DNA of 64,000 nucleotides from Mycolicibacterium moriokaense (GTDB lineage Bacteria > Actinomycetota > Actinomycetes > Mycobacteriales > Mycobacteriaceae). The notes under the pieces were generated by a model. That model ran no database searches, was not told the DNA's origin, and saw only the letters and a program-made list of their open reading frames with translations. Location: assembly GCF_003347205.1 (NCBI RefSeq), contig NZ_QQBJ01000026.1, positions 1 through 64,000 of the forward strand, written 5' to 3'. Below are positions 16,980 through 24,654 of the stretch, piece by piece. The first letter of the stretch is position 1. Each line of letters begins with the position of its first letter. The position numbers and the translations under genes were made by a program.

Positions 16980-17009
16980 GTGCCGATGTCAAACAGGTGC
17001 TGGTCATGA
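16980..17009 (+). CDS. Predicted leaderless 9-codon leader ORF coupled to the next gene
   Basis: A GTG six bases after the promoter-like box opens the peptide (M)PMSNRCWS. Its TGA stop overlaps the ATG at 17006 of the NIPSNAP-like gene as ATGA. Spacing from box to GTG is the same as that from box to start codon at three other loci. A ribosome loading at the 5' end of a leaderless mRNA would terminate exactly on the next start codon. Translation of the peptide is inferred from geometry only. Confidence 0.45.
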   Translation: MPMSNRCWS

Positions 17010-17716
17010 ACATGAAGAAGTACCACAGCCACACGTTGCTCTACCTGCACGAGACGATCGATCTCGGGTCGGGAAGAAGCGACGGGTTCACCGAAACCTT
17101 CAGCGCGGTGTATCAGCCGATGATGGAGGAGCTCGGTGCGCGGCTCTTCGCGATCTGGGAGACGACGCCCTACAACGGGCACTGGCCGCAGGCCACGATC
17201 ATCTGGGAGATCGACGCGTTCGCCGACTACGCGCGCATCGGCCGGGCCCAGTCGCGCGGCGGCAGCCACGAATCTCCCGCCGCGAAGTGGGCCGAGTACC
17301 TGGCCGGAATCGGTGCCCGCGGCGAAGGCCGGATCATGTACGCCGGCCGCAGCAACAAGACGCTGGCGCAGCTCAAGGACGAGAACTTCACCGCAGGCTT
17401 GGTAATCCAAGAGATCATGCAGAGCAAGCCGGGGCGTCAGGACGACTACATTCGCGAGCTCGAGCGGCTGTACGTGCCGTGGTCGGAAAGCACCGGCAAG
17501 CGGTGGCTGGGCTCGTTCATCACCACCTTCCGATTCAACGAGGTGATCCACTACTGGGCGCTCGAGGGAGACTGGGCCTGTTTCGAAAACCATTACCCGT
17601 CATGGAAAGAGAGCCCGCCCGCCGAGATCGTCACGTGGATGAGCGTCGCGCCCGCATTGCGCGACGGTTGGGAGGATTCGATCCTGCAAGCGCTACCGCC
17701 GTCACCGCTGCAATGA
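17006..17716 (+). CDS. NIPSNAP/EthD-like dimeric alpha-beta-barrel protein
   Basis: A 236-residue protein that looks like two ferredoxin-like (Dabb/NIPSNAP-type) halves. The first has GARLFAIWETTPYNGHWPQATIIWEIDAFADYARIG, and the second has GLVIQEIMQSKPGRQDDYIRELERLYVPW and KRWLGSFITTFRFNEVIHYWALEG. No reaction can be named; such proteins act as small oxygenases, isomerases or binding proteins. The ATG at 17006 overlaps the leader ORF stop; a GTG at 16997 is an alternative. It overlaps the P450 gene by 4 nt and is first of a seven-gene chain. Confidence 0.6.
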   Translation: MNMKKYHSHTLLYLHETIDLGSGRSDGFTETFSAVYQPMMEELGARLFAIWETTPYNGHWPQATIIWEIDAFADYARIGRAQSRGGSHESPAAKWAEYLAGIGARGEGRIMYAGRSNKTLAQLKDENFTAGLVIQEIMQSKPGRQDDYIRELERLYVPWSESTGKRWLGSFITTFRFNEVIHYWALEGDWACFENHYPSWKESPPAEIVTWMSVAPALRDGWEDSILQALPPSPLQ

Positions 17717-18939
17717 ACTTCTCGTACGACCCCTTCGATCCCGCCGTGATGGCCGATCCGTTGCCGTACTACCGCGTGCTGCGCGACGACCACCCGGTGT
17801 ATTACATCGACAAGTGGGACACCTATGCGCTGTCCCGGTTCTCCGACATCTGGCAGGTGCTGGAGGTCAACGACGGGACGTTCGTCGCCTCGGAGGGAAC
17901 CTTGCCCGCCGCAGCGGTTCTGGCCGACCACAACGACGGGCCGGTGCCGGATCCGCCGCTTCATCCGATGCCGTTCCACGCCAATTTCGACGCCCCCGTC
18001 TACGACGGCGTCCGGCGATGCACGTCGAGCCAATTCCGACCCAGATCCGTCGCCCGCCTGGCCGACCGGATTCGCGAGCTGGCCAACGAGCGTCTCGACG
18101 AACTGCTGCCGCGTGGTGACTTCGACCTCACCCAGGACTACGGCGGCATCGTGGCCGCGTCGGTGGTCTGCGAATTGTTGGGCCTGCCGGTCGATCTCGC
18201 GCCCGAGGTGCTGGCGACCGTCAACGCCGGAAGCCTCGCCGAGCCGGGAAGCGGGGTGGAAGTGGGTAACGCCCGCCCCGGCTATCTCGAGTATCTGGTG
18301 CCGATCGTGGCACGCCGCCGGGCCGAGGGCGCCGACGGACAAAACCCCGTCGCGGACAACCTGATCAACTACCGGCTGCCGGACGGGTCGGCGTTCACCG
18401 ACATCGAGGCCGCCACCCAGATGCTCGGCGTCTTCATCGGCGGTACGGAAACGGTGCCCAAGATCGTGGCGCACGGGCTGTGGGAGCTCAGCAGGCGAGC
18501 CGATCAGATGGCGGCCGTGTGCAGCGACCTCGACGCCAACGTGCCCGTGGCGCGCGAGGAGATGATCCGCTACTGCGCACCCGCGCAATGGTTCGCCCGC
18601 ACGGTGCGCAAGCCGTTCACCATCGGTGACACCACCATCGAACCGGGCCAGCGGATCATCGCACTGGTCGCGTCGGCCAACCGCGACGAGCGTGAATACG
18701 CCGACCCCGACGAGTTCATCTGGAACCGGCCGATAGGGCGATTGCTGGCCTTCGGTCGCGGACAGCACTTCTGCCTCGGTGTGCACGTGGCGCGGCTCGA
18801 GATCGCGATCCTGGTGTCCGAGTGGCTCAAGCGGGTGCCCGACTACCGGATCGTCAGCGAGGCGGCATTGCGACCGCCGTCGAGTTTTCAGTGGGGCTGG
18901 AACAGTGTCCCCGTGCAGGTCCAGGTGGAGGGTGTCTGA
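17713..18939 (+). CDS. Cytochrome P450
   Basis: A 408-residue P450. The I-helix motif is GVFIGGTETVPK (GGTET at 243-247), ExxR is EEMIR (283-286), and the haem loop FGRGQHFCLGVHVARLE gives ligand Cys354. YDPFDPAVMADPLPYYRVLRDDHPVYYID is a normal P450 N-terminus. It overlaps the upstream NIPSNAP-like gene (ATGA). With the downstream alcohol dehydrogenase and BVMO it suggests hydroxylation followed by oxidation to a ketone and oxygen insertion. No ferredoxin lies within this operon. Confidence 0.92.
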   Translation: MNFSYDPFDPAVMADPLPYYRVLRDDHPVYYIDKWDTYALSRFSDIWQVLEVNDGTFVASEGTLPAAAVLADHNDGPVPDPPLHPMPFHANFDAPVYDGVRRCTSSQFRPRSVARLADRIRELANERLDELLPRGDFDLTQDYGGIVAASVVCELLGLPVDLAPEVLATVNAGSLAEPGSGVEVGNARPGYLEYLVPIVARRRAEGADGQNPVADNLINYRLPDGSAFTDIEAATQMLGVFIGGTETVPKIVAHGLWELSRRADQMAAVCSDLDANVPVAREEMIRYCAPAQWFARTVRKPFTIGDTTIEPGQRIIALVASANRDEREYADPDEFIWNRPIGRLLAFGRGQHFCLGVHVARLEIAILVSEWLKRVPDYRIVSEAALRPPSSFQWGWNSVPVQVQVEGV

Positions 18940-18940
18940 C

Positions 18941-19909
18941 GTGTGGTCGTATCGACTGGTGGCGCCATACACCTTCGAGCGCAGCGAGATCGCGGAGAAA
19001 ACACCGGAGTCGCTGGCCGACGGGCAGGTGCTTCTCCGGTTTCTCGCCGCTGGAGTGTGCGGCAGCGACCTGCCGGGCTTCCGCGGCGCCAAGGGCAGGC
19101 TGCCTGGTGACACCGGGACCAGCGCCGCGGAGATGGACGGCTTTCCGATCCACGAGGTCGTCGGCGAGGTCCTCGCCAGCCGCCACCAGAGCCACGCGGT
19201 CGGCGACCGCGTCGTCGGCTGGGCCTCCGGCTTCGACGGCATGATGGAATACGTCGCCGCCGACGGTGAGGGGCTGGCGCTGTACGACCCCGCGCTGTCC
19301 GTCGAGCATGCGGTGGCTCTGCAGCCGCTGGCGTGCGTGCTCTACGCGCTCGAACAGCTGCCGACGCTGACGGGTCTACATGTCGCGGTGATCGGTCAGG
19401 GGTCGATCGGTCTGCTGTTCTCCTATGCGGCAAAGGCTTCGGGCGCGCGACGGGTCACCGGCGTCGACCCGATCGACCGCGACGCCGTCGCCAAGGAGTT
19501 CGGGGTGGACACCGTGGTCCGTGCGACGAGCGACCGCTGGCTGAGCCACTTGGACCCGGGTGACAAGCCCGATGTCGTCATCGAGGCGGTCGGTCACCAG
19601 GTGGCCACGCTCGCGCACGCGATCGACGCGGCAGCGTTCGGCGGAACCGTCTTTTATTTCGGTGTCGCAGACGACGACAGTTACCCGATCAGCATGCGCA
19701 CCATGCTGCGCAACAACCTGACGCTGAAATCCGGTGTGACACTGGACCGTCGCCGGATGCTCAGCGCCGCCGACGAGTTCGCGCGCGAACACCCCGAACT
19801 GCTTGCCGCATACGTCACCCACACCTTCGGCGTCGATGACGTCCAGGCCGCGTTCGAACTGGCCTGCAGACCGACGCCGGAACGCATCAAGATCGCGATC
19901 GTGCGGTGA
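18941..19909 (+). CDS. Zinc-type medium-chain alcohol dehydrogenase
   Basis: A 322-residue MDR-family dehydrogenase. GVCGSDLPGF carries the catalytic-zinc cysteine, IHEVVGEVLASRH the HE pair, and VAVIGQGSIGLLFSYAAKASGARRVTGVD the NAD(P) Rossmann motif. The four-cysteine structural zinc lobe between them is absent, which explains the short length. The GTG at 18941 is chosen because GGAGGG lies 8 nt upstream; a GTG at 18932 is too close to that site. It probably oxidises the alcohol made by the upstream P450. It overlaps the aldolase gene by 4 nt (GTGA). Confidence 0.82.
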   Translation: MWSYRLVAPYTFERSEIAEKTPESLADGQVLLRFLAAGVCGSDLPGFRGAKGRLPGDTGTSAAEMDGFPIHEVVGEVLASRHQSHAVGDRVVGWASGFDGMMEYVAADGEGLALYDPALSVEHAVALQPLACVLYALEQLPTLTGLHVAVIGQGSIGLLFSYAAKASGARRVTGVDPIDRDAVAKEFGVDTVVRATSDRWLSHLDPGDKPDVVIEAVGHQVATLAHAIDAAAFGGTVFYFGVADDDSYPISMRTMLRNNLTLKSGVTLDRRRMLSAADEFAREHPELLAAYVTHTFGVDDVQAAFELACRPTPERIKIAIVR

Positions 19910-20652
19910 CCGCCAGCAGACTGCAGGACGCGCTCGCGGCCAACGACCGGATCTTCGGCGGCTGGGTCGTCGGGCCCACGATCATCGGGCCCGAGGAGTT
20001 CGCCGCGGCCGGATACGACTATGTGGGATTCGACATCCAGCACGGCTATCTCGACGACGCCGACGTTGCCCTGCTGTTGCGCAGGCTCGAGCACGTCCCC
20101 ATCGCGACCGCGGTCCGATTGCCGACCACCGACCCCGCACCCATCGGCCGGGTACTCGACGCCGGCGCGGACGCCGTCATCATCGCCATGGTCGAAAGCG
20201 CCCAGCAGGCGGCCGAAGCGGTGGCGGCGACCCGCTACGCCCCCGCCGGGGTGCGCAGCTTCGGGCCGCTTCGCACCAGCATCGGATTCGACCCGGCCGA
20301 GCACGAGGCCAGGACAAGCGTCTTCGCGATGATCGAGACCGCGCAGGGTCTTTCGGCGCTCGACGACATCTGCGCGGTGCCCGGCCTGACGGGTGTGTAC
20401 GTCGGACCGGCCGATCTGGCGATCTGCCTGGGCCAGGAGCCCATCGGCGCGCTGTCCACGCCGGTCGTGCTCGACGCGGTGGCGCGGGTCCAGTCCGTCG
20501 CCTCCGAGGCCGGCCTGGTCTGCGGCATCCACGCCAACGCGGGCAAGCCCGGAAAGGCGATGGCCGCATTGGGCTTTCGGATGATCACCCTGGCCTCGGA
20601 GTCCCAGGCGCTGCGCCGCGGCGCCGCAGAACACCTGAAGGAGGCCAAGTGA
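19906..20652 (+). CDS. HpcH/HpaI-family aldolase
   Basis: A 248-residue class II pyruvate-type aldolase. YVGFDIQHGYLDD replaces the usual DxEHG motif, ATAVRLPTTDPAPIGRVLDAGADAVIIAMVES holds the substrate arginine and metal-binding glutamate, and GVRSFGPLRT and VYVGPADLAICLG are conserved. It should cleave a 4-hydroxy-2-oxo acid to pyruvate (or glyoxylate) and an aldehyde. GTG start overlaps the dehydrogenase stop, and the 3' end overlaps the SDR start (GTGA). Confidence 0.85.
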   Translation: MTASRLQDALAANDRIFGGWVVGPTIIGPEEFAAAGYDYVGFDIQHGYLDDADVALLLRRLEHVPIATAVRLPTTDPAPIGRVLDAGADAVIIAMVESAQQAAEAVAATRYAPAGVRSFGPLRTSIGFDPAEHEARTSVFAMIETAQGLSALDDICAVPGLTGVYVGPADLAICLGQEPIGALSTPVVLDAVARVQSVASEAGLVCGIHANAGKPGKAMAALGFRMITLASESQALRRGAAEHLKEAK

Positions 20653-21371
20653 CGGACCGGGTGGCGCTGGTCACCGGCGCCGCACGCGGACAGGGTGCGG
20701 CGATCGTGCGGCGGTTGCACGCCGACGGCTACCGAGTGGCCGCCTGCGATGTGCGCGACGACGAACTGCGGGCGTCAATCGACGGACTCGACGGCGCCGT
20801 CGCCGTGCATCTCGACGTCACGTCCGAAGACCAGTGGGACGCCGCCGTGCGCGAAATCGTCTCGCGCTTCGGTGGCTTGACGACGCTGGTGAACAACGCC
20901 GGCGTGCTGCACCGGGCGTCGCTGGCCGACGAGACAGCCGCCGGCTTCGAGGGAAGTTGGCGGTTCAACTGCCTCGGACCCTTCCTGGGCATCCGCGCGA
21001 CGCTGGATCACCTGCGCGCCGCCGACGGGGCGGCCATCGTCAACACCTGCAGCACCGGCGCCATGCGGGCGTTTCCCAACCACACCGCCTACGGCTCGTC
21101 GAAGTGGGCGCTGCGCGGCTTGACGCAGGCCGCCGCCGCAGAGCTCGCGCCGTCGGGCATTCGGGTCAACGCCGTTTTCCCGGGACCCATCGCGACACCG
21201 ATGCTCGACGCCGCGGCCCAGGCCCGCCTTGCCGAGAACGCGCCGTTCGGCCGGATCGGTGAGCCGGGTGAGGTCGCCGACGCGGTGGCCTTCCTGGTGT
21301 CGGCGCAGGCGTCGTTCATCACCGGCTCGGAGCTCGTCATCGACGGCGGGCAGATCCTGCAGATCGGATGA
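20649..21371 (+). CDS. Short-chain dehydrogenase/reductase
   Basis: A classical SDR of 240 residues. The cofactor motif is VTGAARGQGAAIVRRL, NNAG is present in LVNNAGVLHR, and the catalytic YxxxK is YGSSK with an upstream serine in CSTGAM. The C-terminal PGPIATPM and GSELVIDGGQILQIG are normal. It oxidises or reduces a hydroxyl/keto group with NAD(P). The GTG start overlaps the aldolase stop by 4 nt, and its stop overlaps the BVMO start. Confidence 0.9.
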   Translation: MTDRVALVTGAARGQGAAIVRRLHADGYRVAACDVRDDELRASIDGLDGAVAVHLDVTSEDQWDAAVREIVSRFGGLTTLVNNAGVLHRASLADETAAGFEGSWRFNCLGPFLGIRATLDHLRAADGAAIVNTCSTGAMRAFPNHTAYGSSKWALRGLTQAAAAELAPSGIRVNAVFPGPIATPMLDAAAQARLAENAPFGRIGEPGEVADAVAFLVSAQASFITGSELVIDGGQILQIG

Positions 21372-22885
21372 GGGCTGTGACCAACTCACTTTCAGTGGGC
21401 GTGATCGGCGCCGGCCCAGGTGGCCTGGCGATGGGAATCTTTCTGCGAAAAGCCGGGTTTCGCGACTTCACGATCTTCGACAGGGAAGACGGTGTCGGCG
21501 GGACCTGGCGCATCAACACGTATCCGGGGCTGGCCTGTGACGTCAAGTCCCACCTGTATTCCTACTCGTTCGACCTGAACCCGAACTGGTCGCGATTGTG
21601 GTCGGGTCAGGCCGAGATTCTGGATTATTTCGAACGCTGCGCGCAGCGCTACCGGCTTGGCCCCAACCTCGCGCTGAACACCGAGATCGTCTCCGCCCAG
21701 TGGGACGCCGACGCCGCCAAATGGTGGCTGGTGACCGGCACGGGCGAGCGTCATTGCTTCGACGTCGTGGTATCCGCGGTCGGCCTGTTCACCCAGCCGG
21801 TTCTGCCCGACCTCGTCGAGCAGGAGCCGTTCACCGGCACGCTCATGCACACGGCGCGCTGGGATCATTCGGTCGACCTGGACGGCGCCCGGGTGGCCGT
21901 GCTCGGGACGGGATCGACAGCCGCACAGCTGGTCCCGGAGGTCGCCAAGGTGGCGCAGAAGGTGTATTCGGTGCAGCGGTCGCCGACCTGGATCCTGCCG
22001 AAGCCCGACCGCGACTACTCCGAGCGGGAGAAGTGGGTCTTCGCGCACATCCCGTTGGCCAAGAAGTTCTACCGGACCAGGCTGTGGCTGCGCAGCGAGT
22101 CGAACATCGGCGTGATCGAGAACGGCAGCGAGAAGACCCAGGAGTTCAAGGCCATCGCGCTTCGTCAACTCGAGGCGACCGTCGACGACGACGAGTTGCG
22201 GCGCAGACTGACGCCTGAGCACCCATTTGGTTGCAAGCGTCTGGTGTTCGCCACCGACTACCTGCAGACGCTGACCCAGCCGCATGTCGAAGTGGTGTCC
22301 AGCCCGGCACGCGCCTTGAAGTCGCGGTCGCTGGTGACCGAGGACGGGGCCGAACTCGACGTCGATGTCGTGTTGTGCGCCACCGGGTATGCCGCCGCCG
22401 ACTATCTCGGCCAGATCGACGTGGTCGGGGAGCAGGGTGCGTCCCTGCACGAGACATGGAGCGATGGGGCGTACGCCTATCTCGGGATGGCCGTGCCCGG
22501 GTTCCCGAACTTCTTCATGCTGTACGGGCCGAACACCAACGTGGGATCCAACAGCGTCATCTTCATGCTGGAGGCACAGGCCCGCTATATCGTGCGCGCG
22601 CTGAAGAGGATGCGCCGCAAAGGGAAGTCCTACGTCGCCGTGCGCCAGGAGGCGATGGCGAAGTTCCTCGCGAGGATCGACGAATGGATGGAAGGCACCG
22701 TCTGGCTCACCCGCTGCAGCAACTACTTCCGTGCCGCCAACGGCCGCGTGGTGACTCAGTGGCCGCGCAGCGCCAGGGCGTTTTGGGGGATGACCAGACG
22801 GTTCAAGGCCTCCGACTATGTCTTCGAGCCGCCGGCGGCGGCCGGGAACGCGCCCGCCGACGCGCGAAGCGCGGCCAGCCGTTGA
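21368..22885 (+). CDS. Flavin-containing monooxygenase, Baeyer-Villiger type
   Basis: A 505-residue class B flavoprotein monooxygenase. The FAD Rossmann motif is GAGPGG (14-19), followed by DGVGGTWRINTYPGLACDVKSHLYSYSF as in BVMOs. The fingerprint F-x-G-x3-H-x3-W is FTGTLMHTARW (155-165), and the NADPH motif is GTGSTA (180-185). It should convert a ketone to an ester or lactone with O2 and NADPH. It sits between an SDR and an alpha/beta hydrolase, the order expected for ketone to lactone to hydroxy acid. The ATG start overlaps the SDR stop by 4 nt. Confidence 0.9.
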   Translation: MRAVTNSLSVGVIGAGPGGLAMGIFLRKAGFRDFTIFDREDGVGGTWRINTYPGLACDVKSHLYSYSFDLNPNWSRLWSGQAEILDYFERCAQRYRLGPNLALNTEIVSAQWDADAAKWWLVTGTGERHCFDVVVSAVGLFTQPVLPDLVEQEPFTGTLMHTARWDHSVDLDGARVAVLGTGSTAAQLVPEVAKVAQKVYSVQRSPTWILPKPDRDYSEREKWVFAHIPLAKKFYRTRLWLRSESNIGVIENGSEKTQEFKAIALRQLEATVDDDELRRRLTPEHPFGCKRLVFATDYLQTLTQPHVEVVSSPARALKSRSLVTEDGAELDVDVVLCATGYAAADYLGQIDVVGEQGASLHETWSDGAYAYLGMAVPGFPNFFMLYGPNTNVGSNSVIFMLEAQARYIVRALKRMRRKGKSYVAVRQEAMAKFLARIDEWMEGTVWLTRCSNYFRAANGRVVTQWPRSARAFWGMTRRFKASDYVFEPPAAAGNAPADARSAASR

Positions 22886-22890
22886 CGGGC

Positions 22891-23796
22891 ATGGGGCGCC
22901 GGCTCGCTCCGGCGCTGCGTCATCTCGACGGGACCGGCACCGACCTGTCCGCGGGCGCGCTGCCTTCGCTGCGGGAGGGTCTCAACCGGCGCCGGCATGA
23001 AGCGGCGGTCGCGCTGGACACCACCGGGGTGGCCATCGAGGAGATGCGCGCCGGCGTCGTGCCGGTCCGGATCTACCGCGGCGGGTCCGCACCCGCGCCT
23101 GCGGTGGTCTACTGCCACTCGGGCGCTTTCGTGCTCGGCAACCTCGACATCGATCACCGTCAGTGCGTGGAACTCGCCGAGCGCGGGCGGTGCACGGTGA
23201 TCTCGATGGACTACCGGCTGGCACCCGAGCATCCGTTTCCGGCCGGGCTCGACGATGCGGTGTCGGTGCTGCGATGGGCGGCCGAGAACGCGACCTCGCT
23301 CGGTATCGATGCCACGCGGTTCGCCGTCGCGGGCAGCAGTGCCGGGGGAGCGCTGGCCGCAAGGCTCGCGCAGGGTGTCGCCGACACGCCCGTGGTTTTC
23401 CTGCTGCTGCATCAGCCGGTGCTCGACGACCGGCCGACGCCATCCAAGGAGGAGTTCGACGCCACCCCGGGCTTCGACTCGGCGGCCGTCGCGGCGATGT
23501 GGCGGCACTACCTGGCTGGTGAGCCGTGCTCCAGTGACGCGGCGCCGGGGCGCGCAACCGAACTCGCCGGTCTGCCCGCCACTTTGATCACCTGCTCGGA
23601 GCTGGATCCGTTGCGCGACGAAGCGGTGGACTATGCGCGCCGGCTGATGGCGGCGGGCGTCGCGACCGAGTTGCACGTGTTTCCCGGCACCTGCCACGGG
23701 TTCGACGCGTTCGTGCCGGACTGGGAGATCAGCAGGCAGCTCTTCGATCTGCAGGGCGCAGCGCTGCGCCGGACGTTTGCGAGGGCGGCCGACTAA
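22891..23796 (+). CDS. Alpha/beta hydrolase (hormone-sensitive-lipase family)
   Basis: A 301-residue esterase. The oxyanion motif HGGG appears as HSGAF (76-80), an unusual form. The nucleophile elbow is GSSAGG (Ser150); Asp in SELDPLRDEAVDYARRLM and His in GTCHGFDAF complete the triad. SMDYRLAPEHPFPAGLDD is the family signature. It probably opens the ester or lactone made by the BVMO just upstream. The start is ATG 22891; a TTG at 22882 would overlap the BVMO stop (TTGA) and is also possible. A decayed copy of part of this gene lies at about 24328-24396. Confidence 0.86.
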   Translation: MGRRLAPALRHLDGTGTDLSAGALPSLREGLNRRRHEAAVALDTTGVAIEEMRAGVVPVRIYRGGSAPAPAVVYCHSGAFVLGNLDIDHRQCVELAERGRCTVISMDYRLAPEHPFPAGLDDAVSVLRWAAENATSLGIDATRFAVAGSSAGGALAARLAQGVADTPVVFLLLHQPVLDDRPTPSKEEFDATPGFDSAAVAAMWRHYLAGEPCSSDAAPGRATELAGLPATLITCSELDPLRDEAVDYARRLMAAGVATELHVFPGTCHGFDAFVPDWEISRQLFDLQGAALRRTFARAAD

Positions 23797-24269
23797 CTTC
23801 CGAGTTCCCGCATGACGGCCGCATGGTAGGCGTCGATATGTGACGGGTTCGCGATCCGGAAGAAGGTGTCACTCATCGGCGCATGCTTGTACGCCTCGAT
23901 CGTCATCGTCCGGCGAAACAGCGTCCTGTCCTCTTCCGGCCGCAGGAAGCGGTACTCGATCGTCATCCGGCCTTCGAATCCACCATTGCCCGCGCTGTCA
24001 TGGCCGAGCAGCCCCACTGAGCTGAAGACGAACAGGCTCGGCCGCACAGACATCGCCAGTTGCCAGGTGAACACGCGATCCTTCTCCGGATCCGGCGAGG
24101 CCTCGTCCCAGGTGTCGCCCACCTGGAGGGGAAGACGGTCGGGCAGATTGCGGATCAGCGCGCCGCCAGGGTAGGTCTTCGTCCAGTTCGCCGGGTTGCT
24201 GACGAAGTCGAAGACAGTCTCCGGAGACTGCTTGAAGGTGGTTTCCGAACTCGTTGTCACAATGCCCAC
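23793..24269 (-). CDS. SRPBCC-family (START-like) protein
   Basis: A 158-residue protein with the helix-grip pattern. It starts (GTG) GIVTTSSETTFKQSPETVFDFVSNPANWTKTYPGG, typical of polyketide-cyclase/START-like proteins, and ends DTFFRIANPSHIDAYHAAVMREL. The fold binds hydrophobic ligands; no catalytic role can be deduced. The start lies 1 nt from a promoter-like box that faces the opposite direction. The 3' end overlaps the hydrolase gene by 4 nt. Confidence 0.7.
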   Translation of the reverse strand: MGIVTTSSETTFKQSPETVFDFVSNPANWTKTYPGGALIRNLPDRLPLQVGDTWDEASPDPEKDRVFTWQLAMSVRPSLFVFSSVGLLGHDSAGNGGFEGRMTIEYRFLRPEEDRTLFRRTMTIEAYKHAPMSDTFFRIANPSHIDAYHAAVMRELGS

Positions 24270-24270
24270 G

Positions 24271-24300
24271 CTTTACAGATTAACAGGAAAGTGTCACGCC
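24271..24300 (+). promoter_or_regulatory. Repeated promoter-like element, copy 5 (orphan)
   Basis: CTTTACA, 14 nt, TGTCACGCC, one mismatch from consensus. It points rightwards into a hydrolase remnant and not into an intact gene, so it may be left over from a deleted transcription unit, or may now serve the divergent SRPBCC gene. Confidence 0.6.
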
Positions 24301-24327
24301 ACTCAGCGGTGGGGTTCCCGGTGCTCT

Positions 24328-24396
24328 GAACTGGTTCCGCTGCGCGACGACGCGGTCGACTACGCGGTGTGGCTGATGCGCGCACGTGTTCGCAAC
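24328..24396 (+). pseudogene. Remnant of an HSL-type alpha/beta hydrolase
   Basis: Translation in the frame starting near 24325 gives CSELVPLRDDAVDYAVWLMRARV, closely matching CSELDPLRDEAVDYARRLMAAGV in the hydrolase at 22891-23796. Similarity stops on both sides: no nucleophile or histidine region is present, and sequence to the right becomes AT-rich. It is a short relic of a second hydrolase copy, lying just after an orphan promoter-like box. Confidence 0.6.
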
Positions 24397-24555
24397 GGAA
24401 TTGTTTGCTTATCAGGCGCGATTTCACCTCTACTGCCGTTATTTGCTGCATTGTCGATCACGTCAAAATTCGCCGCGTCGCAACGTTGAACTTGGCGACC
24501 GCCGCAGCAATTTCTAGATCGATCTTGATCTGCTGTTTATTTATCGTCTAGCAAA

Positions 24556-24569
24556 TGACGAAATTCTCA
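24556..24569. promoter_or_regulatory. TGACGA-type operator-like site
   Basis: TGACGAAATTCTCA, 86 nt upstream of the secreted repeat-protein start. It differs at two positions from the perfect palindrome TGACGAAATCGTCA found beside the TetR gene at 46069 and at one position from the second site there. Confidence 0.35.
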
Positions 24570-24654
24570 AATCGGTGATTATTCGAAGAATGTGTGTCAC
24601 TGTTTATCGCAAGTGGGGGTTAGCCAGATTGCATGCATACGGAGGGGTTCTTAC

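Larger units (their letters stand above)
24270..24654. other. Intergenic region with a pseudogene remnant and AT-rich DNA
   Basis: This 385-nt gap holds a promoter-like box (24271-24300), a hydrolase remnant (24328-24396), then an AT-rich stretch (about 24390-24600) unlike the surrounding GC-rich DNA. The AT-rich part contains the palindrome AGATCGATCT (24516-24525) and a TGACGA-type site (24556-24569). A good ribosome-binding site, GGAGGGG, precedes the ATG at 24655. Confidence 0.7.

Noticed and set aside
24516-24525. AGATCGATCT palindrome in the AT-rich gap
   Set aside because: A single 10-bp palindrome of this composition is expected by chance in AT-rich DNA and no second copy was found nearby.
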